From contig NC_064621.1 of NCBI RefSeq assembly GCF_023898315.1, positions 10,910,501 to 10,974,500 on the forward strand: 64,000 bases of DNA, in the 5' to 3' direction. This document shows positions 36,599 through 50,670 of this stretch, one piece after another. The DNA is from Schistocerca nitens. Its lineage: Eukaryota; Arthropoda; Insecta; Orthoptera; Acrididae. The position numbers and the translations under genes are program-made. The notes under the pieces are model-generated. The model saw only the letters and a list, made by a program, of their open reading frames with translations. It searched no databases and was not told the origin of the DNA. Every line of letters begins with the position of its first letter. Position 1 is the first letter of the stretch.

Positions 36599-37400
36599 CA
36601 ATTTCTGTGTCTCATCGTTAATAGGAAGGTCCAAGGGATACAATAAACCAGCAGATGTGCATCGGAATGTAAAACTGGTCACACAGGAAACGCTCAAAAC
36701 ATAGACAGTTGGAAGACTCACTCTTCCTGTTCTTAATTCCGCATTGTGTCTCTTATATTTAATTCCGATGCAATTTCTGTGTTTCATCGTCAATGGGAAG
36801 GTCCAATGGATACAGTAAACCAGGAGAGGTGCTTCGGAATGTAAAACTGGTGACACAGGAAACGCTCAAATCATAGACAGTACTAAGACTCAGTCTTCCT
36901 GTACTTAAGTGGACATTGTGTCTCTTATATTTATTTCCGATGCAATTACTGTGTTCATCGTCAATGGGAAGGTCAAAGGGATACAGTAAACCTGCAGAGT
37001 TGCATCGGAATGTAAGACTGGTGACACAGGAAACGCTCAAAACGTAGACCGTAAGAAGACTCAGTTTTCTTGTACTTAAGTCGGCGTTGTGTCTCTTAGA
37101 TTTAATTCCGATGCAATTTCTGTGTTTCATCGTCAATGGGAAGGTCAATGGATACAGTAAACCTGCTGAGGTGCATTGGAATGTAAAACCGGTGACACAG
37201 GAAACGCTCAAAACATAGACAGTACTAAGACCCAGCCTTCCTGTACTTAAGTCGGCATTTTGTCTCTTATATTTAATTCCGATAGAATTTCGGTGTTTCA
37301 TCTTCAATGGGTGGGTCGAAGGGATACAGTAAACCTGCAGAGATGCATCGGAATGTAAAACTGGTGACACAGGAAACCCTCAAAACATAGACCGTAAGTA
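36599..37400. repeat. Nested module T, copy T3
   Basis: Third copy of the module in the first 49-mer unit, offset 7,219 bp from T1. Small differences include ACCAGGAGAGG in place of ACCTGGAGAGG, GGTCAAAGG in place of GGTCCAAGG, and CCGATAGAATTTCGG near 37280. Confidence 0.8.
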
Positions 37401-37461
37401 GACTCAGTCTTCCTGTACTTAAGTCGGCATTGTGTCTCTTATATTTAATTCCGATGCAATT

Positions 37462-40400
37462 TCTGTGTTTCATCGTCAATGGGAAGGTCCAAGGGATACA
37501 GTAAACCTGCAGAGGTGCATCGAAATGTAAAACTGGTGACACAGGAAACGGACAAATCATAGACAGTAGGAAGACTCAGTCCACGTGTTCTTAAGTCGGC
37601 ATTTTGTCTCTAATATTTAATTCCGATGCAATTTCTGTGTTTCATCGTCAATTGAAAGGTCGAAGGGATACAGTAAACCTGCAGAGGAGCATCGGAATGT
37701 AAAACTGGTGACACAGGAAACGCTCAAAACATAGACCGTAAGAAAACTCAGTTTTCTTGTACTTAAGTCGGCGTTGTGTCTCTTATATTTAATTCCGATG
37801 CAATTTCTGTGTCTCATCGTTAATAGGAAGGTCCAAGGGATACAATAAACCAGCAGATGTGCATCGGAATGTAAAACTGGTGACACAGGAAACGCTCAAA
37901 ACATAGACAGTTGGAAGACTCACTCTTCCTGTTCTTAATTCCGCATTGTGTCTCTTATATTTAATTCCGATGCAATTTCTGTGTTTCATCGTCAATGGGA
38001 AGGTCCAATGGATACAGTAAACCTGGAGAGGTGCTTCGGAATGTAAAACTGGTGACACAGGAAACGCTCAAATCATAGACAGTACTAAGACTCAGCCTTC
38101 CTGTACTGAAGTCGACATTGTGTCTCTTATATTTATTTCCGATGCAATTACTGTGTTCATCGTCAATGGGAAGGTCCAAGGGATACAGTAAACCTGCAGA
38201 GTTGCATCGGAATGTAAGACTGGTGACACAGGAAACGCTCAAAACGTAGACCGTAAGAAGACTCAGTTTTCTTGTACTTAAGTCGGCGTTGTGTCTCCTA
38301 GATTTAATTCCGATGCAATTTCTGTGTTTCATCGTCAATGGGAAGGTCAATGGATACAGTAAACCTGCTGAGGTGCATTGGAATGTAAAACCGGTGACAC
38401 AGGAAACGCTCAAAACATAGACAGTACTAAGACTCAGCCTTCCTGTACTTAAGTCGGCATTTTGTCTCTTATATTTAATTCCGATGCAATTTCGGTGTTT
38501 CATCGTCAATGGGTAGGTCGAAGGGATACAGTAAACCTGCAGAGGTGCATCGGAATGTAAAACTGGTGACACAGGAAACCCTCAAAACATAGACCGTAAG
38601 TAGACTCTGTCTTCCTGTACTTAAGTCGGCATTGTGTCTCTTATATTTAATTCCGATGCAATTTCTGTGTTTCATCGTCAATGGGAAGGTCCAATGGGCA
38701 CAGTAAACCTGCAGAGGTGCATCGGAATGCAAAACTGATCACACAGGAAACGCTCAAAACATAGACAGTAGGAACACTCAGTCTTCCTGTACTTAAGTCG
38801 GCATTGTGTCTCTTATATTTAATTCCGATGCAATTTCTGTGTTTCATCGTCAATGGGAAGGTCCAATGGACACAGCAAACCTGCAGAGGTGCTTTGGAAT
38901 GTAAAACTGGTGACGCTGGAAACGCTCAAAACATAGACAGTAGGAAGACTAAATCTTCCTGTACTTATGTCGGCATTGTGGCTGTTATATTTAATTCCGA
39001 TGCAATTTCTTTGTTTCATCGTCAATGGGAAGGTCCAAGGGATACAGTAAACCTGCAGAGGTGCATCGGAATGCAAAACTGATCACACAGGAAACGCTCA
39101 AAACAGAGACAGTAGGAACACTCAGTCTTCCTGTACTTATGTCGGCATTGTGTCTCTTATATTTAATTCCGATGCAATTTCTGTGTTTCATCATCAATGG
39201 GAAGGCCCAAGAGATACAGTAAACCTGCAGAGGTGCATCGGAATGTAAAACTGGTGATACAGGAAACACTAAAAAACATAGACAGTAGGAAGACTCAGTC
39301 TTCCTGTTCTTAACACGGCATTGTGTCCCTTATATTTAATTCCGATGCAATTTTTGTGTTTGATAGTCACTGTGAAGGTGCAAGGGATACAGTAAACTTG
39401 CAGAGGTGCATCGGAATGTTAAACTGGTGACACAGGAAACGCTCAAAACATAGACAGTAGGATGACTCAGTCTTCCTGTTCTTAAGTCGGCATTGTGTCT
39501 CTAATATTTAATTCCGATGCAATTTCTGTATTTCATCGTCAATGGGAAGGTGCAATGGATACAGTAAATCTGGAGAGGTGCATCGGAATTTAAAACTGGT
39601 GACACAGGAAACGCTCAAAACATAGACCGTAGGAAGACTCAGTTTTCTTGTACTGAAGTCGGCGTTGTGTCTCTTATATTTAATTCCGATGCAATTTCTG
39701 TGTCTCATCGTCAATGGGAAGGTCAATGGATACAGTAAACCTGCTGACGTGCATTGGAATGTAAAACTGGTGACACAGTAAACGCTCAAAACATACACAG
39801 TTCTAAGACTTAGCCTTCCTGTACTTAAGTCGGCATTGTGTCTCTTATATTTAATTCCGATGCAATTTCGGTGTATCATCGTCAATGGGAAGGTCGAAGG
39901 GATACAGTAAACCTGCAGAGGTGCATCGGAATGTAAAACTGGTGACACAGGAAACGCCCGAATCATAGACCGTAAGAAAACTCAGTCTTCCTGTACTTAA
40001 GTCGGCATTGTGTCTGTTATATTTAATTCCGATGCAATTTCTGCGCTTCATCGTCAATAGGAGGTCCAAGGGATGCACTAAACCTGCAGAGTTGCATCGG
40101 AATGCAAAACTGATCACACAGGAAACGCTCAAAACATAGACAGTAGGAGCACTCAGTCTTCCTGTACTTAAGTCGGCGTTGTCTCTCTTATATTCAATTC
40201 CAATGCAATTTCTCTGTTTCATCGTCATTGGGAAGGTCCAATGTGTGCAGTAAACCTGCAGAGGTGTATGGGAATGTAAAACTGGTGACACAGGAAACGC
40301 TCAAAACATAGACAGTAGGAAGACTCAGTCTTCCTGTACTTAAGTCGGCATTATGTCTCTTATATTTAATTCCGATGCAATTTCTGTGTTTCTTCGTCAA

Positions 40401-43400
40401 TGGCAAGGCACAAGGGATAGAGTAAACCTGCAGAAATGCATCGGAATGTAAAACTGGTGACACAGGAAACGCTAAAAAACATAGACAGTAGGAAGACTCA
40501 GTCTTCCTGTTCTTAACACGGCATTGTGTCTCTTATAATTAATTCCGATGCAATTTCTGTGTTTGATCGTCACTATGAAGGTCCAAGGGATACAGTAAAC
40601 TTTCAGAGGTGCATCGGAAAGTAAAACTGGTGACACAGGAAACGCTCAAAACATAGACAGTTGGAAGACTCAGTCTTCCTGTACTTAAGTCGGCATTGTG
40701 TCTCTTATATTTAATTCCGATGCAATTTCTGTGTTTCATCGTCAATGGGAAGGTCCAAGGGTAAACAGTAAACCTGCAGAGTTGCATCTGAATGTAAAAG
40801 TGGTGACACAGGAAACGCTCAAAACATAGACAGTAGGATGACTCAGTCTTCCTGTTCTTAAGTCGGCACTGTGTCTCTAATATTTAATTCCGATGCAATT
40901 TCTGTGTTTCATCGTCAATGGGAAGGTCCAGGGGATACAGTAAACCTGCAGAGGTGCATCGGAATGTAAGACTGGTGACACAGGAAACGCTCAAAGCATA
41001 GACAGTACTAGGACCCAGTCTTCCTGTACTTATGTCGGCATTGTGTCTCTTATATTTAATTCCGATGCAACTTCTGTGTTTCATCGTCAATGGGAAGGTC
41101 CAAGGGATACAGTAAACCTGCAGAGGTGCATCGAAATGTAAAACTGGTGACACAGGAAACGGACAAATCATAGACAGTAGGAAGACTCAGTCCACGTGTT
41201 CTTAAGTCGGCATTTTGTCTCTAATATTTAATTCCGATGCAATTTCTGTGTTTCATCGTCAATTGGAAGGTCGAAGGGATACAGTAAACCTGCAGAGGTG
41301 CATCGGAATGTAAAACTGGTGACACAGGAAACGCTCAAAACATAGACCTTAAGAAGACTCAGTTTTCTTGTACTTAAGTCGGCGTTGTGTCTCTTATATT
41401 TAAATCCGATGCAATTTCTGTGTTTCATCGTCAATGGGAAGGTCCAATGGATACAGTAAAGCTGCAGCGGTGCATCGGAATGTAAAACTGGTGACACAGG
41501 AAACGTTTAAAACATAGACATTACGAAGACTCAGTCTTCCTGTACTTATGTCGGCATTGTCTCTCTTATATTTAATTCCGATGCAATTTCTGTGTCTCAT
41601 CGTTAATAGGAAGGTCCAAGGGATACAATAAACCAGCAGATGTGCATCGGAATGTAAAACTGGTCACACAGGAAACGCTCAAAACATAGACAGTTGGAAG
41701 ACTCACTCTTCCTGTTCTTAATTCCGCATTGTGTCTCTTATATTTAATTCCGATGCAATTTCTGTGTTTCATCGTCAATGGGAAGGTCCAATGGATACAG
41801 TAAACCTGGAGAGGTGCTTCGGAATGTAAAACTGGTGACACAGGAAATGCTCAAATCATAGACAGTACTAAGACTCAGCCTTCCTGTACTTAAGTCAACA
41901 TTGTGTCTCTTATATTTATTTCCTATGCAATTACTGTGTTCATCGTCAATGGGAAGGTCCAAGGGATACAGTAAACCTGCAGAGTTGCATCGGAATGTAA
42001 GACTGGTGACACAGGAAACGCTCAAAGCGTAGACCGTAAGAAGACTCAGTTTTCTTGTACTTAAGTCGGCGTTGTGTCTCTTAGATTTAATTCCGATGCA
42101 ATTTCTGTCTTTCATCGTCAATGGAAAGGTCAATGGATACAGTAAACCTGCTGAGGTGCATTGGAATGTAAAACCGGTGACACAGGAAACGCTCAAAACA
42201 TAGACAGTACTAAGACTCAGCCTTCCTGTACTTAAGTCGGCATTTTGTCTCTTATATTTAATTCCGATGCTATTTCGGTGTTCATCGTCAATGGGTAGGT
42301 CGAAGTGATACAGTAAACCTGCTGACGTGCATTGGAATGTAAAACTGGTGACACAGGAAACGCTCAAAACATACACAGTTCTAAGACTCAGCCTTCCTGT
42401 ACTTAATTCGGCATTGTGTCTCTTATATTTAATTCCGATGCAATTTCGGTGTATCATCGTCAATGGGAAGGTCGAAGGGATACAGTAAACCTGCAGAGGT
42501 GCATCGGAATGTAAAACTGGTGACACAGGAAACGCCCGAATCATAGACCGTAAGTAGACTCAGTCTTCCTGATTTTAAGTCGGCATTGTGTCTCTTATAT
42601 TTAATTCCGATGCAATTTCTGTGTTTCATCGTCAATGGGGAGGTCCAATGGGCACAGTAAACCTGCAGAGGTGCATCGGAATGTAAAACTGGTCACACAG
42701 GAAACGCTCAAAACATAGACAGTTGGAAGACTCACTCTTCCTGTTCTTAATTCCGCATTGTGTCTCTTATATTTAATTCCGATGCAATTTCTGTGTTTCA
42801 TCGTCAATGGGAAGGTCCAAGGGATACAGTAAACCTGCAGAGGTGCATCGGAATGCAAAACTGATCACACAGGAAACGCTCAAAACAGAGACAGTAGGAA
42901 CACTCAGTCTTCCTGTTCTTAAGTCGACATTGTGTCTCTAATATTTAATTCCGATCCAATTTCTGTATTTCATCGTCAATGGGAAGGTGCAATGGATACA
43001 GTAAACCTGGAGAGGTGCATCGGAATTTAAAACTGGTGACACAGGAAACGCTCAAAACATAGACCGTAGGAAGACCCAGTTTTCTTGTACTTAAGTCGGC
43101 GTTGTGTCTCTTATATTTAATTCCGGTGCAATTTCTGTGTCTCATCGTCAATGGGAAGGTCAATGGATACAGTAAACCTGCTGACGTGCATTGGAATGTA
43201 AAACTGGTGACACAGGAAACGCTCAAAACATACACAGTTCTAAGACTCAGCCTTCCTGTACTTAATTCGGCATTGTGTCTCTTATATTTAATTCCGATGC
43301 AATTTCGGTGTATCATCGTCAATGGGAAGGTCGAAGGGATACAGTAAACCTGCAGAGGTGCATCGGAATGTAAAACTGGTGACACAGGAAACGCCCGAAT

Positions 43401-45882
43401 CATAGACCGTAAGAAGACTCAGTCTTCCTGTACTTAAGTCGGCATTGTGTCTGTTATATTTAATTCCGATGCAATTTCTGCGCTTCATCGTCAATAGGAG
43501 GTCCAAGGGATACACTAAACCTGCAGAGGTGCATCGGAATGCAAAACTGATCACACAGGAAACGCTCAAAACATAGACAGTTGGAGCACTCAGTCTTCCT
43601 GTACTTAAGTCGGCATTGTGTCTCTTATATTTAATTCCGATGCAATTTCTGTGTTTCATCGTCAATGGGAAGGTCCGATGGACACAGTAAACATGCAGAT
43701 GTGCATCGGAATGTAAAACTGGTGACGCTGAAAACTCTCAAAACATAGACAGTAGGAAGACTAAATCTTCCTGTACTTATGTCGGCATTGTGTACCTTAT
43801 ATTTAATTCCGATGCAATTTCTGTGTTTCATCGTCAATGGGAAGGTCCAATGGACACAGTAAACATGCAGAGGTGCATCGGAATGTAAAACTGGTGACGC
43901 TGGAAACGCTCAAAACATAGACAGTTGGAAGACTCAGTCTTCCTGTTCTTAACACGGCATTGTGTCTCTTATAATTAATTCCGATGCAATTTCTGTGTTT
44001 GATCGTCACTATGAAGGTCCAAGGGATACAGTAAACTTTCAGAGGTGCATCGGAATGTAAAACTGGTGACACAGGAAACGCTAAAAAACATAGACAGTAG
44101 GATGACTCAGTCTTCCTGTTCTTAACACGGCATTGTGTCTCTTATAATTAATTCCGATGCAATTTCTGTGTTTGATCGTCACTATGAAGGTCCAAGGGAT
44201 ACAGTAAACTTTCAGAGGTGCATCGGAATGTATAACTGGTGACACAGGAAACGCTCAAATCATAGACCGTAAGAAGACTCAGTTTACTTGTACTTAAGTC
44301 GGCGTTGTGTCTCTTATATTCAATTCCAATGCAATTTCTCTGTTTCATCGTCATTGGGAAGGTCCAATGTGTACAGTAAACCTGCAGAGGTGTATGGGAA
44401 TGTAAAACTGGTGACACAGGAAACGCTCAAAGCATAGACAGTACTAGGACTCAGTCTTCCTGTACTTATGTCGGCATTGTGTCTCTAATATTTAATTCCG
44501 ATGCAACTTCTGTGTTTCATCGTCAATGGGAAGGTCCAAGGGATACAGTAAACCTGCAGAGGTGCATCGAAATGTAAAACTGGTGACACAGGAAACGGAC
44601 AAATCATAGACAGTAGGAAGACTCAGTCCACGTGTTCTTAAGTCGGCATTTTGTCTCTAATATTTAATTCCGATGCAATTTCTGTGTTTCATCGTCAATT
44701 GGAAGGTCGAAGGGATACAGTAAACCTGCAGAGGTGCATCGGAATGTAAAACTGGTGACACAGGAAACGCTCAAAACATAGACCGTAAGAAGACTCAGTT
44801 TTCTTGTACTTAAGTCTGCATTGTGATTCTTATATTTAAATCCGATGCAATTTCTGTGTTTCATCGTCAATGGTAAGGTCCAATGGATACAGTAAAGCTG
44901 CAGAGGTGCATCGGAATGTAAAACTGGTGACACAGGAAACGTTTAAAACATAGACATTACGAAGACTCAGTCTTCCTGTACTTATGTCGGCATTGTGTCT
45001 CTTATATTTAATTCCGATGCAATTTCTGTGTCTCATCGTTAATAGGAAGGTCCAAGGGATACAATAAACCAGCAGATGTGCATCGGAATGTAAAACTGGT
45101 CACACAGGAAACGCTCAAAACATAGACAGTTGGAAGACTCACTCTTCCTGTTCTTAATTCCGCATTGTGTCTCTTATATTTAATTCCGATGCAATTTCTG
45201 TGTTTCATCGTCAATGGGAAGGTCCAATGGATACAGTAAACCAGGAGAGGTGCTTCGGAATGTAAAACTGGTGACACAGGAAACGCTCAAATCATAGACA
45301 GTACTAAGACTCAGTCTTCCTGTACTTAAGTGGACATTGTGTCTCTTATATTTATTTCCGATGCAATTACTGTGTTCATCGTCAATGGGAAGGTCAAAGG
45401 GATACAGTAAACCTGCAGAGTTGCATCGGAATGTAAGACTGGTGACACAGGAAACGCTCAAAACGTAGACCGTAAGAAGACTCAGTTTTCTTGTACTTAA
45501 GTCGGCGTTGTGTCTCTTAGATTTAATTCCGATGCAATTTCTGTGTTTCATCGTCAATGGGAAGGTCAATGGATACAGTAAACCTGCTGAGGTGCATTGG
45601 AATGTAAAACCGGTGACACAGGAAACGCTCAAAACATAGACAGTACTAAGACCCAGCCTTCCTGTACTTAAGTCGGCATTTTGTCTCTTATATTTAATTC
45701 CGATAGAATTTCGGTGTTTCATCTTCAATGGGTGGGTCGAAGGGATACAGTAAACCTGCAGAGATGCATCGGAATGTAAAACTGGTGACACAGGAAACCC
45801 TCAAAACATAGACCGTAAGTAGACTCAGTCTTCCTGTACTTAAGTCGGCATTGTGTCTCTTATATTTAATTCCGATGCAATT
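37462..45882. repeat. 49-monomer unit, copy 2 (8,421 bp)
   Basis: Tandem partner of 29041-37461. Identity continues through 45913, then diverges at 45914 (T against G at 37493), so the exact crossover can lie anywhere in the 32-bp shared stretch at 37461-37492. Apparent identity over about 8.4 kb contrasts with clear divergence between neighbouring monomers. This means either a very recent duplication or an assembly duplication. Confidence 0.93.
37740..37758. repeat. Dyad restored by matching changes in both arms (copy 2)
   Basis: This is the same 19-bp perfect dyad as at 29319-29337, exactly 8,421 bp downstream, at the matching place in the second 49-monomer unit. It is therefore a copy made by the unit duplication and not an independent event. 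Confidence 0.9.
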
Positions 45883-48800
45883 TCTGTGTTTCATCGTCAA
45901 TGGGAAGGTCCAATGGGCACAGTAAACCTGCAGAGGTGCATCGGAATGCAAAACTGATCACACAGGAAACGCTCAAAACATAGACAGTAGGAACACTCAG
46001 TCTTCCTGTACTTATGTCGGCATTGTGACTCTTATATTTAATTCCGATGCAATTTCTGTGTTTCATCGTCAATGGGAAGGTCCAATGGACACAGTAAACC
46101 TGCAGAGGTGCATTGGAATGTAAAACTGGTGACGCTGGAAACGCTCAAAACATAGACAGTAGGAAGACTAAATCTTCCTGTACTTATGTCGGCATTGTGT
46201 CTCTTATATTTAATTCCAATGCAATTTCTGTGTTTCATCGTCAATGGGAAGGTCCAAGGGATACAGTAAACCTGCAGAGGTACATCGGAATGCAAAACTG
46301 ATCACACAGGAAACGCTCAAAACAGAGACAGTAGGAACACTCAGTCTTCCTGTACTTAAGTCGGCATTGTGTCTCTAATATTTAATTCCGTTGCAATTTC
46401 TGTGTTTCATCGTCAATGGGAAGGTCCAATGGACACAGTAAACCTGCAGAGGTGCATTGGAATGTAAAACTGGTGACGCTGGAAACGCTCAAACATAGAC
46501 AGTAGGAAGACTAAATCTTCCTGTACTTATGTCGGAATGTGTCTCTTATATTTAATTCCGATGCAATTTCTGTGTTTCATCATCAATGGGAAGGCCCAAG
46601 GGATACAGTAAACCTGCAGAGGTGCATCGGAATGTAAAACTGGTGATACAGGAAACGCTAAAAAACATAGACAGTAGGAAGACTCAGTCTTCCTGTTCTT
46701 AACACGGAATTGTGTCCCTTATATTTAATTCCGATGCAATTTTTGTGTTTGATCGTCACTGTGAAGGTGCAAGGGATACAGTAAACTTGCAGAGGTGCAT
46801 CGGAATGTTAAACTGGTGACACAGGAAACGCTCAAAACATAGACAGTAGGATGACTCAGTCTTCCTGTTCTTAAGTCGGCATTGTGTCTCTAATATTTAA
46901 TTCCGATGCAATTTCTGTATTTCATCGTCAATGGGAAGGTGCAATGGTTACAGTAAACCTGGAGAGGTGCATCGGAATTTAAAACTGGTGACACAGGAAA
47001 CGCTCAAAACATAGACCGTAGGAAGACTCAGTTTTCTTGTACTTAAGTCGGCGTTGTGTCTCTTATTTTTAATTCCGATGCAATTTCTGTGTCTCATCGT
47101 CAATGGGAAGGTCAATGGCTACAGTAAACCTGCTGACGTGCATTGGAATGTAAAACTGGTGACACAGGAAACGCTCAAAACATACACAGTTCTAAGACTC
47201 AGCCTTCCTGTTCTTAAGTCGGCATTGTGTCTCTTATATTTAATTCCGATGCAATTTCGGTGTATCATCGTCAATGGGAAGGTCGAAGGGATACAGTAAA
47301 CCTGCAGATGTGCATCGGAATGTAAAACTGGTGACACAGGAAACGCCCGAATCATAGACCGTAAGATGACTCAGTCTTCCTGTACTTAAGTCGGCATTGT
47401 GTCTGTTATATTTAATTCCGATGCAATTTCTGCGCTTCATCGTCAATATGAGGTCCAAGGGATACATGAAACCTGCAGAGGTGCATCGGAATGCAAAACT
47501 GATCACACAGGAAACGCTCAAAACATAGACAGTAGGAGCACTCAGTCTTCCTGTACTTAAGTCGGCATTGTGTCTCTTATATTTAATTCCGATGCAATTT
47601 CTGTGTTTCATCGTCAATGGGAAGGTCCGATGGACACAGTAAACATGCAGAGGTGCATCGGAATGTAAAACTGGTGACGCTGAAAACGCTCAAAACATAG
47701 ACAGTAGGAAGACTAAATCTTCCTGTACTTATGTCGGCATTGTGTCCCTTATATATAATTCCGATGCAATTTCTGTGTTTCATCGTCAATGGGAAGGTCC
47801 AAGGGATACAGTAAACCTGCAGAGGTGCATCGGAATGCAAAACTGATCACACAGGAAATGCTCAAAACATAGACAGTGGGAAGACTCAGTCTTCCTGTAC
47901 TTACGTCGGCATTGTGTCACTTATACTTAGTTCCGATGCAATTTCTGTGTTTCTTCGTCAATGGGAAGGCACAAGGGATACGGTAAACCTGCAGAGGTGC
48001 ATCGGAATGTAAAACTGGTGACAAAGGAAACGCTAAAAAACATAGACAGTAGGAAGACTCAGTCTTCCTGTTCTTAACACGGCATTGTGTCTCTTATATT
48101 TAATTCCGATGCAATTTCTGTGTTTGATCGTCACTATGAAGGTCCAAGGGATACAGTAAACTTGCAGAGGTGCATCGGAATGTAAAACTGGTGACACAGG
48201 AAACGCTCAAAACATAGACAGCAGGAAGACCCAGTCTTCCTGTACTTAAGTCGACATTGTGCCTCTTATATTTAATTCCGATGCAATTTCTGTGTTTCAT
48301 CGTCAATGGGAAGGTCCAAGGGTAAACAGTAAACCTGCAGAGTTGCATCTGAATGTAAAAGTGGTGACACAGGAAACGCTCAAAACATAGACAGTAGGAT
48401 GACTCAGTCTTCCTGTACTTAAGTCGGCATTGTGTCTCTTATATTTAATTCCGATGCAACTTCTGTGTTTCATCGTCAATGGGAAGGTCCAATGGATACA
48501 GTAAACCTGGAGACGTGGATCGGAATGTAAAACTGGTGACACAGGAAACGCTCAAAATATAGACAGTAGGAAGACTGAGTCTTCCTGTTCTTAAATCGGC
48601 ATTGTGTCTCTAATATTTAATTCCGATGTAATTTCTGTGTTTCATCATCAATGGGAAGGTCCAATGGATTCAGTAAACCTGGAGAGGTCCATCGGAATGT
48701 AAAACTGGTGAGACAGGAAACGTTTAAATCATCGACATTACGAAGACTCAGTCTTCCTGTACTTATGTCGGCATTGTGTCTGTTATATTTAATTCCGATG

Positions 48801-48952
48801 CAATTTCTGCGCTTCATCGTCAATAGGAGGTCCAAGGGATACACTAAACCTGCAGAGGTGCATCGGAATGCAAAACTGATCACACAGGAAACGCTCAAAA
48901 CATAGACAGTAGGAGCACGCAGTCTTCCTGTACTTATGTCGGCATTGTGTCT
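45883..48952. repeat. Mixed monomers with module U3
   Basis: About 18 monomers. The part at 46.57-47.9 kb follows the order of 30.77-31.7 kb and includes module U (about 46896-47540). The part at 48.1-48.4 kb resembles 32.1-32.4 kb. Two units have lost single bases (GCTCAAACATAG near 46490 and TCGGAATGTG near 46534). The region looks like a diverged relative of the 49-mer unit. No other sequence is present. Confidence 0.8.
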
Positions 48953-50670
48953 CTTATATTTAATTCCGATGCAATTTCTGTGTTTCATCGTCAATGGGAA
49001 GGTCCGATGGACACAATAAACATGCAGAGGTGCATCGGAATGTAAAACTGGTGACGCTGAAAACGCTCAAAACATAGACAGTAGGAAGACTAAATCTTCC
49101 TGTACTTCTGTCGGCATTGTGTCCCTTATATATAATTCCGATGCAATTTCTGTGTTTCATCGTCAATGGAAAGGTCCAAGGGATACAGTAAACCTGCAGA
49201 GGTGCATCGGAATGCAAAACTGATCACACAGGAAATGCTGAAAACATAGACAGTGGGAAGACTCAGTCTTCCTGTACTTACGTCAGCATTGTGTATCTTA
49301 TATTTAATTCCGATGCAATATCTGTGTTTCATCGTCAGTGGCAACGTCCAAGGGATACAGTAAACGTGCAGAGGACTATCGGAATGTAAAACTGGTGACA
49401 CAGGAAACGCTCAAATCATAGACCGTAAGAAGACTCAGTTTTCTTGTACTTAAGTCGGCGTTGTGTCTCTTATATTTAATTCCGATGCAATTTCTGTGCT
49501 TCATCGTCAATGGGAAGGTCAATGGATACAGTAAACCTGCTGACGTGCATTGGAATGTAGAACTGGTGACACAGGAAACGCTCAAAACATAGACAGTACT
49601 AAGACTCAGCCTTCCTGTACTTAAGTCGGCATTGTGTCTCTTATATTTAATTCCGATGCAATTTCGGTGTATCATCGTCAATGGGAAGGTCGAAGGGATA
49701 CAGTAAACCTGCAGATGTGCATCGGAATGTAAAACTGGTGACACAGGAAACGCTCAAAACATAGACCGTAAGAAGACTCAGTCTTCCTGTACTTATGTCG
49801 GCATTGTGTCTCTTATATTTAATTCCGATGCAATTTCTGTGCTTCATCGTCAATAGGAGGTCCAAGGGATACACTAAACCTGCAGAGGTGCATCGGAATG
49901 CAAAACTGATCACACAGGAAACGCTCAAAACATAGACAGAAGGAGCACTCAGTCTTCCTGTACTTAAGTCGGCATTGTGTCTCTTATATTTAATTCCGAT
50001 GCAATATCTGTGTTTCATCGTCAATGGGAAGGTCCAATGGACACAGTAAACATGCAGAGGTGCATCGGAATGTAAAACTGGTGACGCTGAAAGCGCTTTA
50101 AACATAGACAGTAGGAAGACTAAATCTTCCTGTACTTATGTCGGCATTGTGTCCCTTATATTTAATTCCGATGCAATTTCTGTGTTTCATCGTCAATGGG
50201 AAGGTCCAAGGGATACAGTAAACCTGCAGAGGTGCATCGGAATGCAAAACTGATCACACAGGAAATGCTCAAAACATAGACAGTGGGAAGACTCAGTCTT
50301 CCTGTACTTACGTCAGCATTGTGTATCTTATATTTAATTCCGATGCAATTTCTGTGTTTCATCGTCAATGGCAACGTCCAAGGGATACAGTAAACCTGCA
50401 GATGAGTATCGGAATGTAAATCTGGTGACACAGGAAACGCTCAAATCATAGACCGTAAGAAGACTCAGTTTTCTTGTACTTAAGTCGGCGTTGTGTCTCT
50501 AACATTTAATTCCGATGCAATTTCTGTATTTCATCGTCAATGGGAAGAACCAATGGATACAGTAAGCCTGCAGAGGTGCATCGGAATGCAAAACTGATCA
50601 CACAGGAAACGCTCAAAACATAGACAGTAGGAACACTCAGTCTTCCTGTACTTAAGTCGGCATTGTGTCT
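48953..50670. repeat. 10-monomer HOR, copy 1 (1,718 bp)
   Basis: Unit of ten monomers (10 x 172 minus 2) matching the next 1,718 bp. Markers are GGTCCGATGGACAC, TTCTGTCGGCATTG, GGACTATCGG, GTGTATCATCG, GCAATATCTG and GATGAGTATCGG. The left edge is near 48930-48960. Confidence 0.88.

Larger units (their letters stand above)
29041..37461. repeat. 49-monomer unit, copy 1 (8,421 bp)
   Basis: First of two adjacent 8,421-bp units (49 x 172 minus 7). The match to copy 2 starts at 29040; at 29039 the copies differ (C against T), and upstream of that they belong to different monomer types. I compared several stretches base by base and the conceptual minus-strand translations across the whole unit, and saw no difference from copy 2. 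Inside it are three copies of a 4-5-monomer module (near 29.4, 33.2 and 36.6 kb) and two of another (near 31.1 and 34.5 kb). Confidence 0.93.
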
